Of a DNA stretch of 64,000 nucleotides, positions 32,886-39,571 are shown in pieces. How positions within the stretch are numbered: position 1 is the first letter of the stretch; each line of letters begins with the position of its first letter. A program made the position numbers and the translations under genes. This DNA is from Actinoplanes oblitus (lineage in GTDB: Bacteria > Actinomycetota > Actinomycetes > Mycobacteriales > Micromonosporaceae), in NCBI RefSeq assembly GCF_030252345.1, contig NZ_CP126980.1, forward strand, positions 8,875,501 to 8,939,500, read 5' to 3'. The notes under the pieces are model-generated. The model ran no database searches. It was not told the DNA's origin and saw nothing but the letters and a program-made list of their open reading frames with translations.

Positions 32886-32913
32886 ACTCGCCTGCACCCC
32901 GATCCCCCGTTGA

Positions 32914-32989
32914 GCCGAAACCGCGTCCGGCTCCATCGGTCGGGCTGCGGTCCGCCGGATTGGCATTCCGGCGCTGACGATGGCTGCCA
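32914..32989 (+). ncRNA. type II hammerhead ribozyme, copy 6 (long stem III)
   Basis: GCC-GAAA (32914-32920), stem III with base ACCGC/GCGGT and inner GTCCG/CGGGC, cleavage base C32952, stem I CGCCGGA/TCCGGCG (32953-32959, 32967-32973), CTGACGA (32974-32980), extra T, GGC, TGCCA. Sister of copy 4 but with an altered stem III that stays paired. Its competing hairpin is only 6 bp. Confidence 0.9.
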
Positions 32990-33004
32990 CAAAGGAGCGC
33001 GGAC

Positions 33005-33235
33005 ATGGACGACGACCAGATGGTGTACGTCAACTTCACCGAGACCACCGAATACAGCCTGGAACTGGAACTCGTCGAGATGGCGAAGGTTCTCGGGATC
33101 GGTAAGAAGAAGCTGGCCACGATGATCGAGAACGGCGAGGACTTGGAGCCGTCCGACGCGGCCGTGGCGCGGATGCGCAAGCAGGCCGAGGTCACCGACG
33201 GACAGGTGACGGTCGACGACTTCGGCGAAGCCTGA
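33005..33235 (+). CDS. small acidic helical protein
   Basis: 76 residues. ATG with AAAGGAG upstream. Acidic ends and a helical middle (LVEMAKVLGIGKKKLATMIE; DAAVARMRKQAEVT). The middle resembles a one-turn helix-turn-helix (ELELVEMAKVLGIGKKKL), as in XRE-like N-termini, but it is too short to be sure. Single-gene unit between ribozymes 6 and 7. Confidence 0.68.
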   Translation: MDDDQMVYVNFTETTEYSLELELVEMAKVLGIGKKKLATMIENGEDLEPSDAAVARMRKQAEVTDGQVTVDDFGEA

Positions 33236-33241
33236 TTGCAC

Positions 33242-33314
33242 GCCGAAACCCGCCCCGGCGCGACGCCGGGGCGGGTCGCGTGGACTGGCATTCCACGCCT
33301 GATGACGGCTGCCA
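33242..33314 (+). ncRNA. type II hammerhead ribozyme, copy 7 (13-bp stem III)
   Basis: GCC-GAAA (33242-33248), stem III of 13 perfect pairs closed by a CGA loop (33248-33276), cleavage base C33277, stem I GCGTGGA/TCCACGC (33278-33284, 33292-33298) with loop CTGGCAT, CTGATGA (33299-33305), extra C, GGC, TGCCA. Stem I equals copy 1 while stem III is wholly different. Confidence 0.94.
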
Positions 33315-33339
33315 CATTCCCTGACGAAAGGTGCGGGCG

Positions 33340-33732
33340 ATGGACCCTGCCCTGATGAACGACGACCAGCGCCGCGACCACTTCCGTGGCCTCGCGCAGG
33401 ACTACGCCCGCCGGTACGCGCAGCTCGTGATTGATGCGCTCGGCGGGCAGGTCTCCAGCAACGCCGCTGCGGTCCTGCATCGCATGGGGTTCGAGCTGGG
33501 ACACGACGCGTGCCAGATCTTGGCCAACGAGATCCGGCCTCGCGTCGCCCCGGCCTCTGTCGACGACCGGCCCACCGTGACGATCACCCGGGAACAGGTC
33601 GAGTGCTGGGCCGGACGCACGCTCACCGACGACGAGGTGTACGTCCTGGACGGCTGCATTCCGAACTCGTCGATCCCGGACGCCGTCGGAGACATCGTCG
33701 CCAGCTTCCCCGAGGACAGCGACGATGAGTGA
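33340..33732 (+). CDS. phage protein, unknown
   Basis: 130 residues from the ATG at 33340. The first half is helical (FRGLAQDYARRYAQLVIDAL; NAAAVLHRMGFELGHDACQI); then DDRPTVTITREQVECWAGRT and LTDDEVYVLDGCIPNSSIPD and an acidic C-terminus. No family recognised. Its end overlaps the next start by 8 bp. Confidence 0.72.
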   Translation: MDPALMNDDQRRDHFRGLAQDYARRYAQLVIDALGGQVSSNAAAVLHRMGFELGHDACQILANEIRPRVAPASVDDRPTVTITREQVECWAGRTLTDDEVYVLDGCIPNSSIPDAVGDIVASFPEDSDDE

Positions 33733-34327
33733 CGTCCTGGAGATCCGAGGCGACCTGCGGGTCCGGCTCGCGCACGACGGCTGCGCCGCCGAGCCGTACT
33801 TCGAGGGGCGTAGTCCGATCCTGCGGCTCTACCCGTCGCGCTCGTGGGGCGGCTGGCGAGGCGAGTACATCGACAGCATCGGCGCATACACGCCGACCGC
33901 GGCCGACGACATCCTGACCGCTGCGGAGAAGTGGGCCGGCGGGCCGGACCTGTTCGAGCGGTACCTGCGGATGTTCCACGGGACCACCGCGGTCGAGTGG
34001 TACGACGGGCGCCCGGGTGGCGGGGACTTCGTGTACGTCACGTTCGACACCGCGGGCTGGCGCGCTCGCTACGACCTGCCGGATGACGTCGCCGGCATCG
34101 TCGATCTCAGCGAGTGGCGTGCGTACTGCGAGGGCGACGTCTACGGCTACGTCGTCGAGGAGCGGGCGACCTGGCAACGCACCAACGGGGCCGGCGAGGT
34201 GGCCGAGACCCGCGAGACGTGGGAGCCGGTCGATTCCTGCTGGGGCTTCTACGGCCACCAGTACGCCGAGACAGCCGGCCGCAGCGTGCTCGACGCCATG
34301 ACCTCAGCGCTTCCCGCTGCGGCCTGA
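33725..34327 (+). CDS. phage protein, unknown
   Basis: 200 residues. Rich in Trp, Tyr, Gly and Asp, beta-type: RGDLRVRLAHDGCAAEPYFE, SRSWGGWRGEYIDSIGAYTP, FHGTTAVEWYDGRPGGGDFV and DVYGYVVEERATWQRTNGAG. Middle gene of the only three-gene unit between ribozymes (7 and 8). Similar aromatic-rich proteins occur in actinophage accessory regions, but I can assign no function. Confidence 0.75.
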   Translation: MSDVLEIRGDLRVRLAHDGCAAEPYFEGRSPILRLYPSRSWGGWRGEYIDSIGAYTPTAADDILTAAEKWAGGPDLFERYLRMFHGTTAVEWYDGRPGGGDFVYVTFDTAGWRARYDLPDDVAGIVDLSEWRAYCEGDVYGYVVEERATWQRTNGAGEVAETRETWEPVDSCWGFYGHQYAETAGRSVLDAMTSALPAAA

Positions 34328-34346
34328 TCACGACAGGAGAGCAGTC

Positions 34347-34595
34347 ATGCAGTTCCCGCAACGAATCGGCCCGGACCGTGTCGTCGCCTTCATCCAGATC
34401 GGGTCGGCGCCCGGCACTCAGGCCCATCAGGGCGTCGCGATCACCAAGGACAAGGACGGCTTCAACGTCCATTCCGTCTGGCTGGCAGACGCCGAAATCG
34501 GTCGGTGGGAGGCGCAGAACGGCCGATACGGCGTCACCTGGCAGCGCGCCCTTGACGCGATGGTCGATCGCGCCGCCACCTCACCCCCGCCGTAA
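34347..34595 (+). CDS. small phage protein, unknown
   Basis: 82 residues. ATG with AGGAG upstream. RIGPDRVVAFIQIGSAPGTQ, GVAITKDKDGFNVHSVWLAD and RYGVTWQRALDAMVDRAAT. A compact alpha/beta protein with no family recognised. Ribozyme copy 8 begins at the base after its stop. Confidence 0.7.
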   Translation: MQFPQRIGPDRVVAFIQIGSAPGTQAHQGVAITKDKDGFNVHSVWLADAEIGRWEAQNGRYGVTWQRALDAMVDRAATSPPP

Positions 34596-34670
34596 GCCGA
34601 AACCCCGCCCCGGGCTGCCGGTGGTGCGGGTCGCCAGGGCGTGGCGTCCCTGGCCTGACGATGGCTGCCA
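34596..34670 (+). ncRNA. type II hammerhead ribozyme, copy 8
   Basis: GCC-GAAA (34596-34602), longer imperfect stem III with ACCC/GGGT base, cleavage base C34632, stem I GCCAGGG/CCCTGGC (34633-34639, 34648-34654) with 8-nt loop CGTGGCGT, CTGACGA (34655-34661), extra T, GGC, TGCCA. Stem I is fully different from other copies yet fully paired, and loop TGGC still matches GCCA downstream. Confidence 0.92.
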
Positions 34671-34685
34671 ATCAAGGAGATCTAC

Positions 34686-34946
34686 GTGGACGAATACGTT
34701 CGAGCGGACGCGACCGTGACGGTCACGCTCGATGCGAACCTGGCCCTGCTGCTCATGTCCGGCATCCGCCGGATGGACGCCGCCTGGACCAAGGCGCTGA
34801 CCAAGGAGGAAGCCGGCAGCAAGATCGAGCCCGACATCCGCGCGGCTCGTAACCTGCCCAACCACATTGCCCGCGCCCTGCGGGACCTGGGCGAGAAGGT
34901 CAGCACGGCCGAACTCAGCTTCGGCAAGGTCGAGATCATCAAGTAG
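34686..34946 (+). CDS. small helical phage protein
   Basis: 86 residues, GTG start with AAGGAG 6 nt upstream. A short beta start (ADATVTVTLDANLALLLMSG) and mostly helical remainder (RMDAAWTKALTKEEAGSKIE; NLPNHIARALRDLGEKVSTA). No family recognised. Its stop is 1 nt before ribozyme copy 9. Confidence 0.7.
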   Translation: MDEYVRADATVTVTLDANLALLLMSGIRRMDAAWTKALTKEEAGSKIEPDIRAARNLPNHIARALRDLGEKVSTAELSFGKVEIIK

Positions 34947-34947
34947 T

Positions 34948-35022
34948 GCCGAAACCTGCGTCCCGGCCAGCGCCGGGGCGTAGGTCGTGTGGGCGGCATC
35001 CTACACCTGACGATGGCTGCCA
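34948..35022 (+). ncRNA. type II hammerhead ribozyme, copy 9 (14-bp stem III)
   Basis: GCC-GAAA (34948-34954), 14-bp stem III (34954-34985) with two G-U pairs and CAGC loop, cleavage base C34986, stem I GTGTGGG/CCTACAC (34987-34993, 35000-35006) with loop CGGCAT, CTGACGA (35007-35013), extra T, GGC, TGCCA. The last copy; it heads the segment with the 143-aa gene, excisionase and integrase. Confidence 0.92.
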
Positions 35023-35166
35023 CCAGGGGATACGCGCGTGACGGGCGCCCCGTGTGGGCGGCCATCACGCATTTCTGACCCGCCCGCGTAGCGCTGTGGT
35101 TGAGGGACCTCCCACGGCTGCCGGATCGCGGGGCGGCAACGCCGAAGGCGAGGAGGCAAATCCCTG

Positions 35167-35598
35167 GTGCGTTTGACACCACGCAAGGAAGAGATCGACG
35201 GCGTCAAAGCCATCCTGGAAAGCGACGCCTACACCACCGCCGACCAGATGGCCAAGGCCCTGATCAAAGAGGTCGCCGACATGCTGTGGATGCGCGACTG
35301 GTTCGCGCTCGTCCACCTCAACGAGGCAGGAAGCGGCGGGCTGAACTGGGCGCCGTTCGCCAGCCCGATCGAAGCACTGAACACCGCCGAGAAGATCGCC
35401 ATCGGCGGACGCTTCGGCACGGTCAAGCTCTACAGCCCCGGCGCCCTGCTCGGCAACGCCCTCGGCAAGAAGGGCTGGAAGGGCTTCTGCCAGGACCCGG
35501 GATGCGGTCACGCCCCGTTCCTGCACCTCATGGACGGCAGCGCCCGCGGCGCCTGCGGCCTCGCCTCCATGTGCACCTGCAAGAAGTACATCAAGTGA
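35167..35598 (+). CDS. Cys-rich phage protein, unknown
   Basis: 143 residues, GTG start with GGAGG about 10 nt upstream. The N-terminal two-thirds is helical (EIDGVKAILESDAYTTADQM; LIKEVADMLWMRDWFALVHL). The C-terminal third has GFCQDPGCGHAPFLH and CGLASMCTCKKYIK, five Cys and two His that could form a zinc site. No family recognised. A 145-bp gap separates it from ribozyme copy 9; a 21-codon frame starting in that ribozyme's core (35013) is probably not a gene. Confidence 0.72.
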   Translation: MRLTPRKEEIDGVKAILESDAYTTADQMAKALIKEVADMLWMRDWFALVHLNEAGSGGLNWAPFASPIEALNTAEKIAIGGRFGTVKLYSPGALLGNALGKKGWKGFCQDPGCGHAPFLHLMDGSARGACGLASMCTCKKYIK

Positions 35599-35621
35599 CA
35601 CGGCCGACGGGGGACGACACC

Positions 35622-35825
35622 ATGCCGCATCCGCACCCGCTTGACGAGCTGCCGGCGCTGATCTCCGTGCCGCACGCCGCGAAGCTGCTCGGCCTCGCGC
35701 GGGCCTCCGCGTACCGCTACGCCGCAGCCGGCGAACTGCCGGTCCACCGGATGGGCGGACGCGTGTACGTGATCACCGCCAAGATCCGCCCCCTCATCGA
35801 CGGCAGCGAGGAGCTGGCCGCCTGA
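35622..35825 (+). CDS. xis: excisionase-like HTH protein
   Basis: 67 residues from the ATG at 35622 (GGGGGA 7 nt upstream; an in-frame GTG at 35595 is possible). LISVPHAAKLLGLARASAYR then YAAAGELPVHRMGGRVYVIT is the winged MerR-like helix-turn-helix of phage and plasmid excisionases. Located just before the integrase, as expected for the partner controlling excision. Confidence 0.8.
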   Translation: MPHPHPLDELPALISVPHAAKLLGLARASAYRYAAAGELPVHRMGGRVYVITAKIRPLIDGSEELAA

Positions 35826-35837
35826 CACGAAAGGAAG

Positions 35838-37331
35838 ATGATGCCGAGCAAGACCACGAAGGCCAGCGGCGCGGAGCAAGGCGGTCAGCCGAAGATTCCC
35901 GGGATCTCGGTCTACCAGCGGCGCGGACGGTGGACCTTCATGGTCTACCTCGACAAGGACCCGCTCACCGGCAAGCGCCCCTCGATTCAAGGACCGGTCT
36001 TCGACACCGACGCCGAGGCGTTCCAAGCGGCCGTCCTCGCCAAGGCGAAGGCCGAGGAGAACGGCGGCAAGAAACTGGTCCTGCCGACCGACACGGTCGA
36101 ACAGGTCGTCTCCAAGTGGCTGGTGGCCGTCAAGGACTCCGTCAAGCCGAGCCAGTACGCGAACTGGGAGACCAACGCCCGCGCCTACGTGTACCCGCTC
36201 ATCGGGCATCTCCCGTTCCGCAAGGCCGACGTGACGGTCCTGAACGCGTTCTACGCACGGCTGTCCAACAACGGGCGGATCAAGCCCGACAACAACCTGA
36301 AGATGTACCAGTACTGGTCGAAGCACCGCGACCAGCGCGACGGCCAAGGCCCCACGTCCCGCGAGATCGCCGAAGCGTGCGGGGTCACCATCCACGCCGC
36401 GAAGGCCGCCGTCACCCGCTACCGGCGCGGCCGGGTGGCCGAGGCGAAACCGACCGGCCTCGCCCGCAAGTCGATCAAGAACATCCACGGGATGCTCTGC
36501 CTGGTCTGGGTCGACGTCATCGGCCAAGGGTTCAAGGTCGACAACGCCACCACCAACGCGCGGATCCCGAAGCAGCCAGGCCGGCGGCGATCGAGGACGC
36601 GTGAGGCGACCTGGACCGTCGAGCACCTGGCCCGGTGGCTGGCCTTCGCGCTGCGGGATCGGTTCTACGGGCTGTGGGTGCTCGAAGCCACCACCGGGAT
36701 GCGCCGCTCCGAGCTGGCCGGCGCGGATGAGGTCCGCCTCGACCGCGAGAAGAAGATCCTGCACGTCCACGAGACCCGCGTGGTGGTCAACGGGCGGGCG
36801 GAGGACTCCGACGGCAAGACCGATGCCGGGTGGCGGGCGATCAGCTTGGACGACTTCACGTTCGAGGTGATCTGCCGCTACATCGACATGCTCCACGAGG
36901 AGGCGAAGAAGTACGGCAAGGGCTACGAGAACCCCGGCAAGCTGGCCGTCTGGCCGGACGGCAAGCTCGTCCACCCGGACACCCTCACGCGTCGCTTCAA
37001 CAAGCTGGTCGACCTCGCCGGAGTCCCCAAGATCCGGCTGCATGACGTGCGTCACGCGTACGTGACCCTCGCTCGGATCCTCGGAGTCAACCGAAAGATC
37101 CTCGCGGACCGCGTCGGGCACGCCAACGAAACGGTCACCGACACCGTTTACACCCACGTCAGCGTCGGACATGACCGCGAGCTGGCGGACAAGATCGGCG
37201 GGGCAATCCTGGAAGCCCTGAAGGAAGCGGCCGGATCTGAGTTGAAGGTGGAGCTGGAAGCCGGCCGCGTGTACGAGTTGGAGGCCGGCGCCGCCCCGGT
37301 CGATCAGCGCGGAGAACTTTTCGCGGCCTGA
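35838..37331 (+). CDS. int: tyrosine integrase with inserted HTH
   Basis: About 497 residues (a second ATG follows directly). The N-terminal arm-binding domain has SVYQRRGRWTFMVYLDKDPL. The catalytic domain has Arg289 (ATTGMRRSEL), His402 and Arg405 (LHDVRHAYVT), His428 (GHANETV) and the nucleophile Tyr438 (TVYTHV). An unusual ~50-residue insert in the core-binding domain carries a helix-turn-helix (TSREIAEACGVTIHAAKAAV). It integrates the prophage at the adjacent initiator tRNA gene. Confidence 0.93.
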   Translation: MMPSKTTKASGAEQGGQPKIPGISVYQRRGRWTFMVYLDKDPLTGKRPSIQGPVFDTDAEAFQAAVLAKAKAEENGGKKLVLPTDTVEQVVSKWLVAVKDSVKPSQYANWETNARAYVYPLIGHLPFRKADVTVLNAFYARLSNNGRIKPDNNLKMYQYWSKHRDQRDGQGPTSREIAEACGVTIHAAKAAVTRYRRGRVAEAKPTGLARKSIKNIHGMLCLVWVDVIGQGFKVDNATTNARIPKQPGRRRSRTREATWTVEHLARWLAFALRDRFYGLWVLEATTGMRRSELAGADEVRLDREKKILHVHETRVVVNGRAEDSDGKTDAGWRAISLDDFTFEVICRYIDMLHEEAKKYGKGYENPGKLAVWPDGKLVHPDTLTRRFNKLVDLAGVPKIRLHDVRHAYVTLARILGVNRKILADRVGHANETVTDTVYTHVSVGHDRELADKIGGAILEALKEAAGSELKVELEAGRVYELEAGAAPVDQRGELFAA

Positions 37332-37358
37332 CCCGGGTTTACTGCCATTCTTACTGCC

Positions 37359-37393
37359 AAACGCCCTCCCAGACAGTGTCTGGGAGGGCGTTT
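37359..37393. terminator. bidirectional terminator between int and tRNA
   Basis: A 17-bp perfect inverted repeat (AAACGCCCTCCCAGACA and its complement) with a T run on each side of the strands. It ends the integrase transcript and, on the other strand, the tRNA transcript. Confidence 0.85.
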
Positions 37394-37397
37394 TCCC

Positions 37398-37474
37398 TGG
37401 TAGCGGGGACAGGATTTGAACCTGCGACCTCTGGGTTATGAGCCCAGCGAGCTACCGAGCTGCTCCACCCCGCG
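37398..37474 (-). tRNA. initiator tRNA-fMet(CAT), prophage attachment end
   Basis: The 5' half is CGCGGGGTGGAGCAGCTCGG and the anticodon arm CTGGG-CTCATAA-CCCAG. Positions 1 and 72 do not pair and the anticodon stem has three G-C pairs, both initiator hallmarks. The CCA is encoded here (37398-37400). The 3' end faces the integrase, so the prophage probably joined within the 3' part of this gene (attR). A second copy at 41968-42041 has the identical 74-nt body but no encoded CCA. Confidence 0.95.
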
Positions 37475-37612
37475 TCGGTAGATAAAGCTTAGCTCGCCGC
37501 CCCCGGGGGCCTGCAACCGGGTTCCTCCCGGCCACTTTCGCCTGGTCAAGCGCCTGGACGCAGCGCGCCCGGCCGGGGTGAGCCGGCCGGGCGCGGTATC
37601 CGTGCGGCAGGT

Positions 37613-39085
37613 TCAGTGCGACCCGATCTCCGCCGGGACGCGGTGGCGGCCCCGGGAGCGGGCCGCGATCAGGGCGACGACGTTCAGCAGCAGGCCGGCG
37701 ACGGCCACCCCGGTGACCAGGTTGACGCCGGGCCGGAACGGGGTGAAGTCGGCGGAGGCCGCGGTGGTCGCCGAGGCCACCAGGCCGGTCACCACGGCCA
37801 GTACCAGCGCGGTGCCGACCTGGCCGGACGACTGGACCAGGCCGGATGCCAGGCCCTGCTCGGAGTCGTCGATGCCGTCGGTGGCCTGCGCCATGATCGA
37901 GCTGAAGCCGAACGCGAAACCGCCGCCCAGCAGCAGCATCGTCGGCAGCACGGTGACCAGGTAGTCGGGGCGGGTGCCGGCGGTCGCCAGGAACCACACG
38001 TACCCGGCGCTGAGCGAGGTCATCGCGGCCACGATCAGCGGCGCGGTGCCGTGCCTGTCGATCAGCCGGCCCATGAACGGCGAGCTGAACGCGACCAGCA
38101 GGCCGGCCGGCAGCAGGGCCAGCGCCATGCTCAGCGGCGACCAGTGCAGCACGTCCTGCAGGTAGAGGGTCATCATGAACTGGAAGCTGACGTACGAGCC
38201 CATCAGCGCGATCATGCTGGCGTTGGCCCGCACTATCGACCCGATCCGGAAGATGCTGAGCCGCACCAGCGGGTGCCGGACCCGGCTCTCCGCCGCCACG
38301 AAGGTGGCCAGCAGCACCACCGCGAGCACGGCGGCGGTGACGGTCAGCGCGCCGAGGCCCCGCTGCGGCGCGGTGACCACCGCGTACACCGCGAGCAGCA
38401 TGCCGCCGACCAGGGTGACCGCGCCGATCAGGTCGTGTCCGCCCTCGGCGGCCGGCTTGTCCCGCGGGATCAGGTAGATCCCGGCGATCAGGGCGCCGAG
38501 CGCGAGCGGCACCGGGACCAGGAACGTCCACCGCCAGCCGAGGCTGGTCAGCAGGCCGCCCAGGATGAGGCCGGAGGAGTATCCGCTGGCACCGAAGACC
38601 GTGAAGATGGACAGCGCCCGGTTGCGGGCCGGGCCCTCGGCGAACGTGGTGGTCAGGATGCTCATCGCGGTCGGCGCGGTGAACGCCGCGGCCAGGCCCT
38701 TGACGAAGCGGGTGGCGATCAGCAGGCCACCGTCGTCGACCAGGCCACCGACCAGCGAGGCGACGGTGAAGACGCCGAGCGCGATCAGGAAGACCCGGCG
38801 CCGGCCGAGCAGGTCGGCGGTGCGGCCGCCGAGCAGCAGCAGGCCGCCGTAGCCGAGGACGTAGCCGTTGACGATCCACTGCAGGGAGGTGGTGGAGAGG
38901 CCGAGCTCGGAACCGATCGAGGGCAGCGCCACCCCGACCATCGAGACGTCGAGGCCGTCGAGGAAGAGGACCGCGCACAACACCGCGAGCACGCCCCAGA
39001 GCCGGAGTGTCCAGCGCTGCTCCGCTGCGGTGCGCGGCTCCGGCGCACCGCTCGCGGACTGGGTCAGGGATTCGGTGATAGTCAC
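37613..39085 (-). CDS. MFS drug exporter, DHA2-like (14 TM)
   Basis: 490 residues from the GTG at 39085. Motifs: LFLDGLDVSMVGVALPSIGS (motif D1 of the 14-TM family), GGRTADLLGRRRVFL (motif A) and a GLILGGLLTSLGWRW motif-C-like segment. It exports hydrophobic drugs or metabolites by proton antiport. Divergent from the marR gene, with a palindrome (ATGCG-CA-CGCAT, 39100-39111) in between, so probably controlled by it. The -10-like TATAAC close to the GTG suggests a leaderless mRNA. Confidence 0.9.
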   Translation of the reverse strand: MTITESLTQSASGAPEPRTAAEQRWTLRLWGVLAVLCAVLFLDGLDVSMVGVALPSIGSELGLSTTSLQWIVNGYVLGYGGLLLLGGRTADLLGRRRVFLIALGVFTVASLVGGLVDDGGLLIATRFVKGLAAAFTAPTAMSILTTTFAEGPARNRALSIFTVFGASGYSSGLILGGLLTSLGWRWTFLVPVPLALGALIAGIYLIPRDKPAAEGGHDLIGAVTLVGGMLLAVYAVVTAPQRGLGALTVTAAVLAVVLLATFVAAESRVRHPLVRLSIFRIGSIVRANASMIALMGSYVSFQFMMTLYLQDVLHWSPLSMALALLPAGLLVAFSSPFMGRLIDRHGTAPLIVAAMTSLSAGYVWFLATAGTRPDYLVTVLPTMLLLGGGFAFGFSSIMAQATDGIDDSEQGLASGLVQSSGQVGTALVLAVVTGLVASATTAASADFTPFRPGVNLVTGVAVAGLLLNVVALIAARSRGRHRVPAEIGSH

Positions 39086-39099
39086 GGCGCCGACGTTAT

Positions 39100-39111
39100 A
39101 TGCGCACGCAT
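39100..39111. promoter_or_regulatory. candidate MarR operator
   Basis: ATGCGCACGCAT: 5-bp arms around CA, overlapping the likely -10 of the divergent exporter. A partly matching ACGCATTCGATGACGCTGCA follows at 39121-39140. Confidence 0.5.
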
Positions 39112-39187
39112 CTAATGTCCACGCATTCGATGACGCTGCATTTATTTCAGGTGCATCGACCGCCTGGTGCGGAGTAGGATGCCCGGC

Positions 39188-39571
39188 ATGGAGCCGGAAG
39201 TAGTTCTCGTCGAGCGCTGGCAATCGCTCCTGACCTGCTACAACGAGGTCGCGTGCCACCTGGAGCGGGCCCTGCAGGACACCCATGGCCTCACCCTGAG
39301 TGAGTACGAGACGCTGGACCGTCTCACCACCCAAGAGTGTGACAAGCGCCGCATGCAGGACCTTGCCGACACCATGTATCTGAGCCAGAGCGCCCTGTCC
39401 CGCACGGTGAGCCGCCTGGTGAAAGAGGGGCTCGCCGAGCGCACGCACTGCGAGGTCGACCGCCGCGGCGTCTTCGTGGCGATCACCACAGCGGGCCGTG
39501 CGCGGTGGGCCGAGGCGCGCAAGACCCAGCTGGCCGTACTGGCCGAGCACCTTTCCCCGGCTAACGCCTGA
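39188..39571 (+). CDS. MarR-family regulator
   Basis: 127 residues from the ATG at 39188. Winged HTH: GLTLSEYETLDRLT, MQDLADTMYLSQSALSRTVS, RLVKEGLAERTHCEVDRRGV and the wing FVAITTAGRARW. Probably represses the divergent MFS exporter and senses its substrate. Two or three Cys (CYNEVAC, HCEVD) might give redox sensing (inferred). The end overlaps the convergent exporter gene by 11 bp. Confidence 0.9.
   Translation: MEPEVVLVERWQSLLTCYNEVACHLERALQDTHGLTLSEYETLDRLTTQECDKRRMQDLADTMYLSQSALSRTVSRLVKEGLAERTHCEVDRRGVFVAITTAGRARWAEARKTQLAVLAEHLSPANA

Noticed and set aside
29863..35022. Reading the repeated CCCCTTCGGGG stems as ordinary intrinsic terminators.
   Set aside because: No U tract follows; the same flanking GAAA and CUGAYGA bases are invariant while stems vary, which fits hammerheads and not terminators.
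29863..35022. Regularly repeated intergenic sequences as a CRISPR array.
   Set aside because: Spacing is set by genes of different length and the repeats differ in their stems.
35013..35078. 21-codon frame starting at the ATG in the core of ribozyme copy 9.
   Set aside because: The ATG is part of the conserved ribozyme core and the frame is short, without a Shine-Dalgarno.
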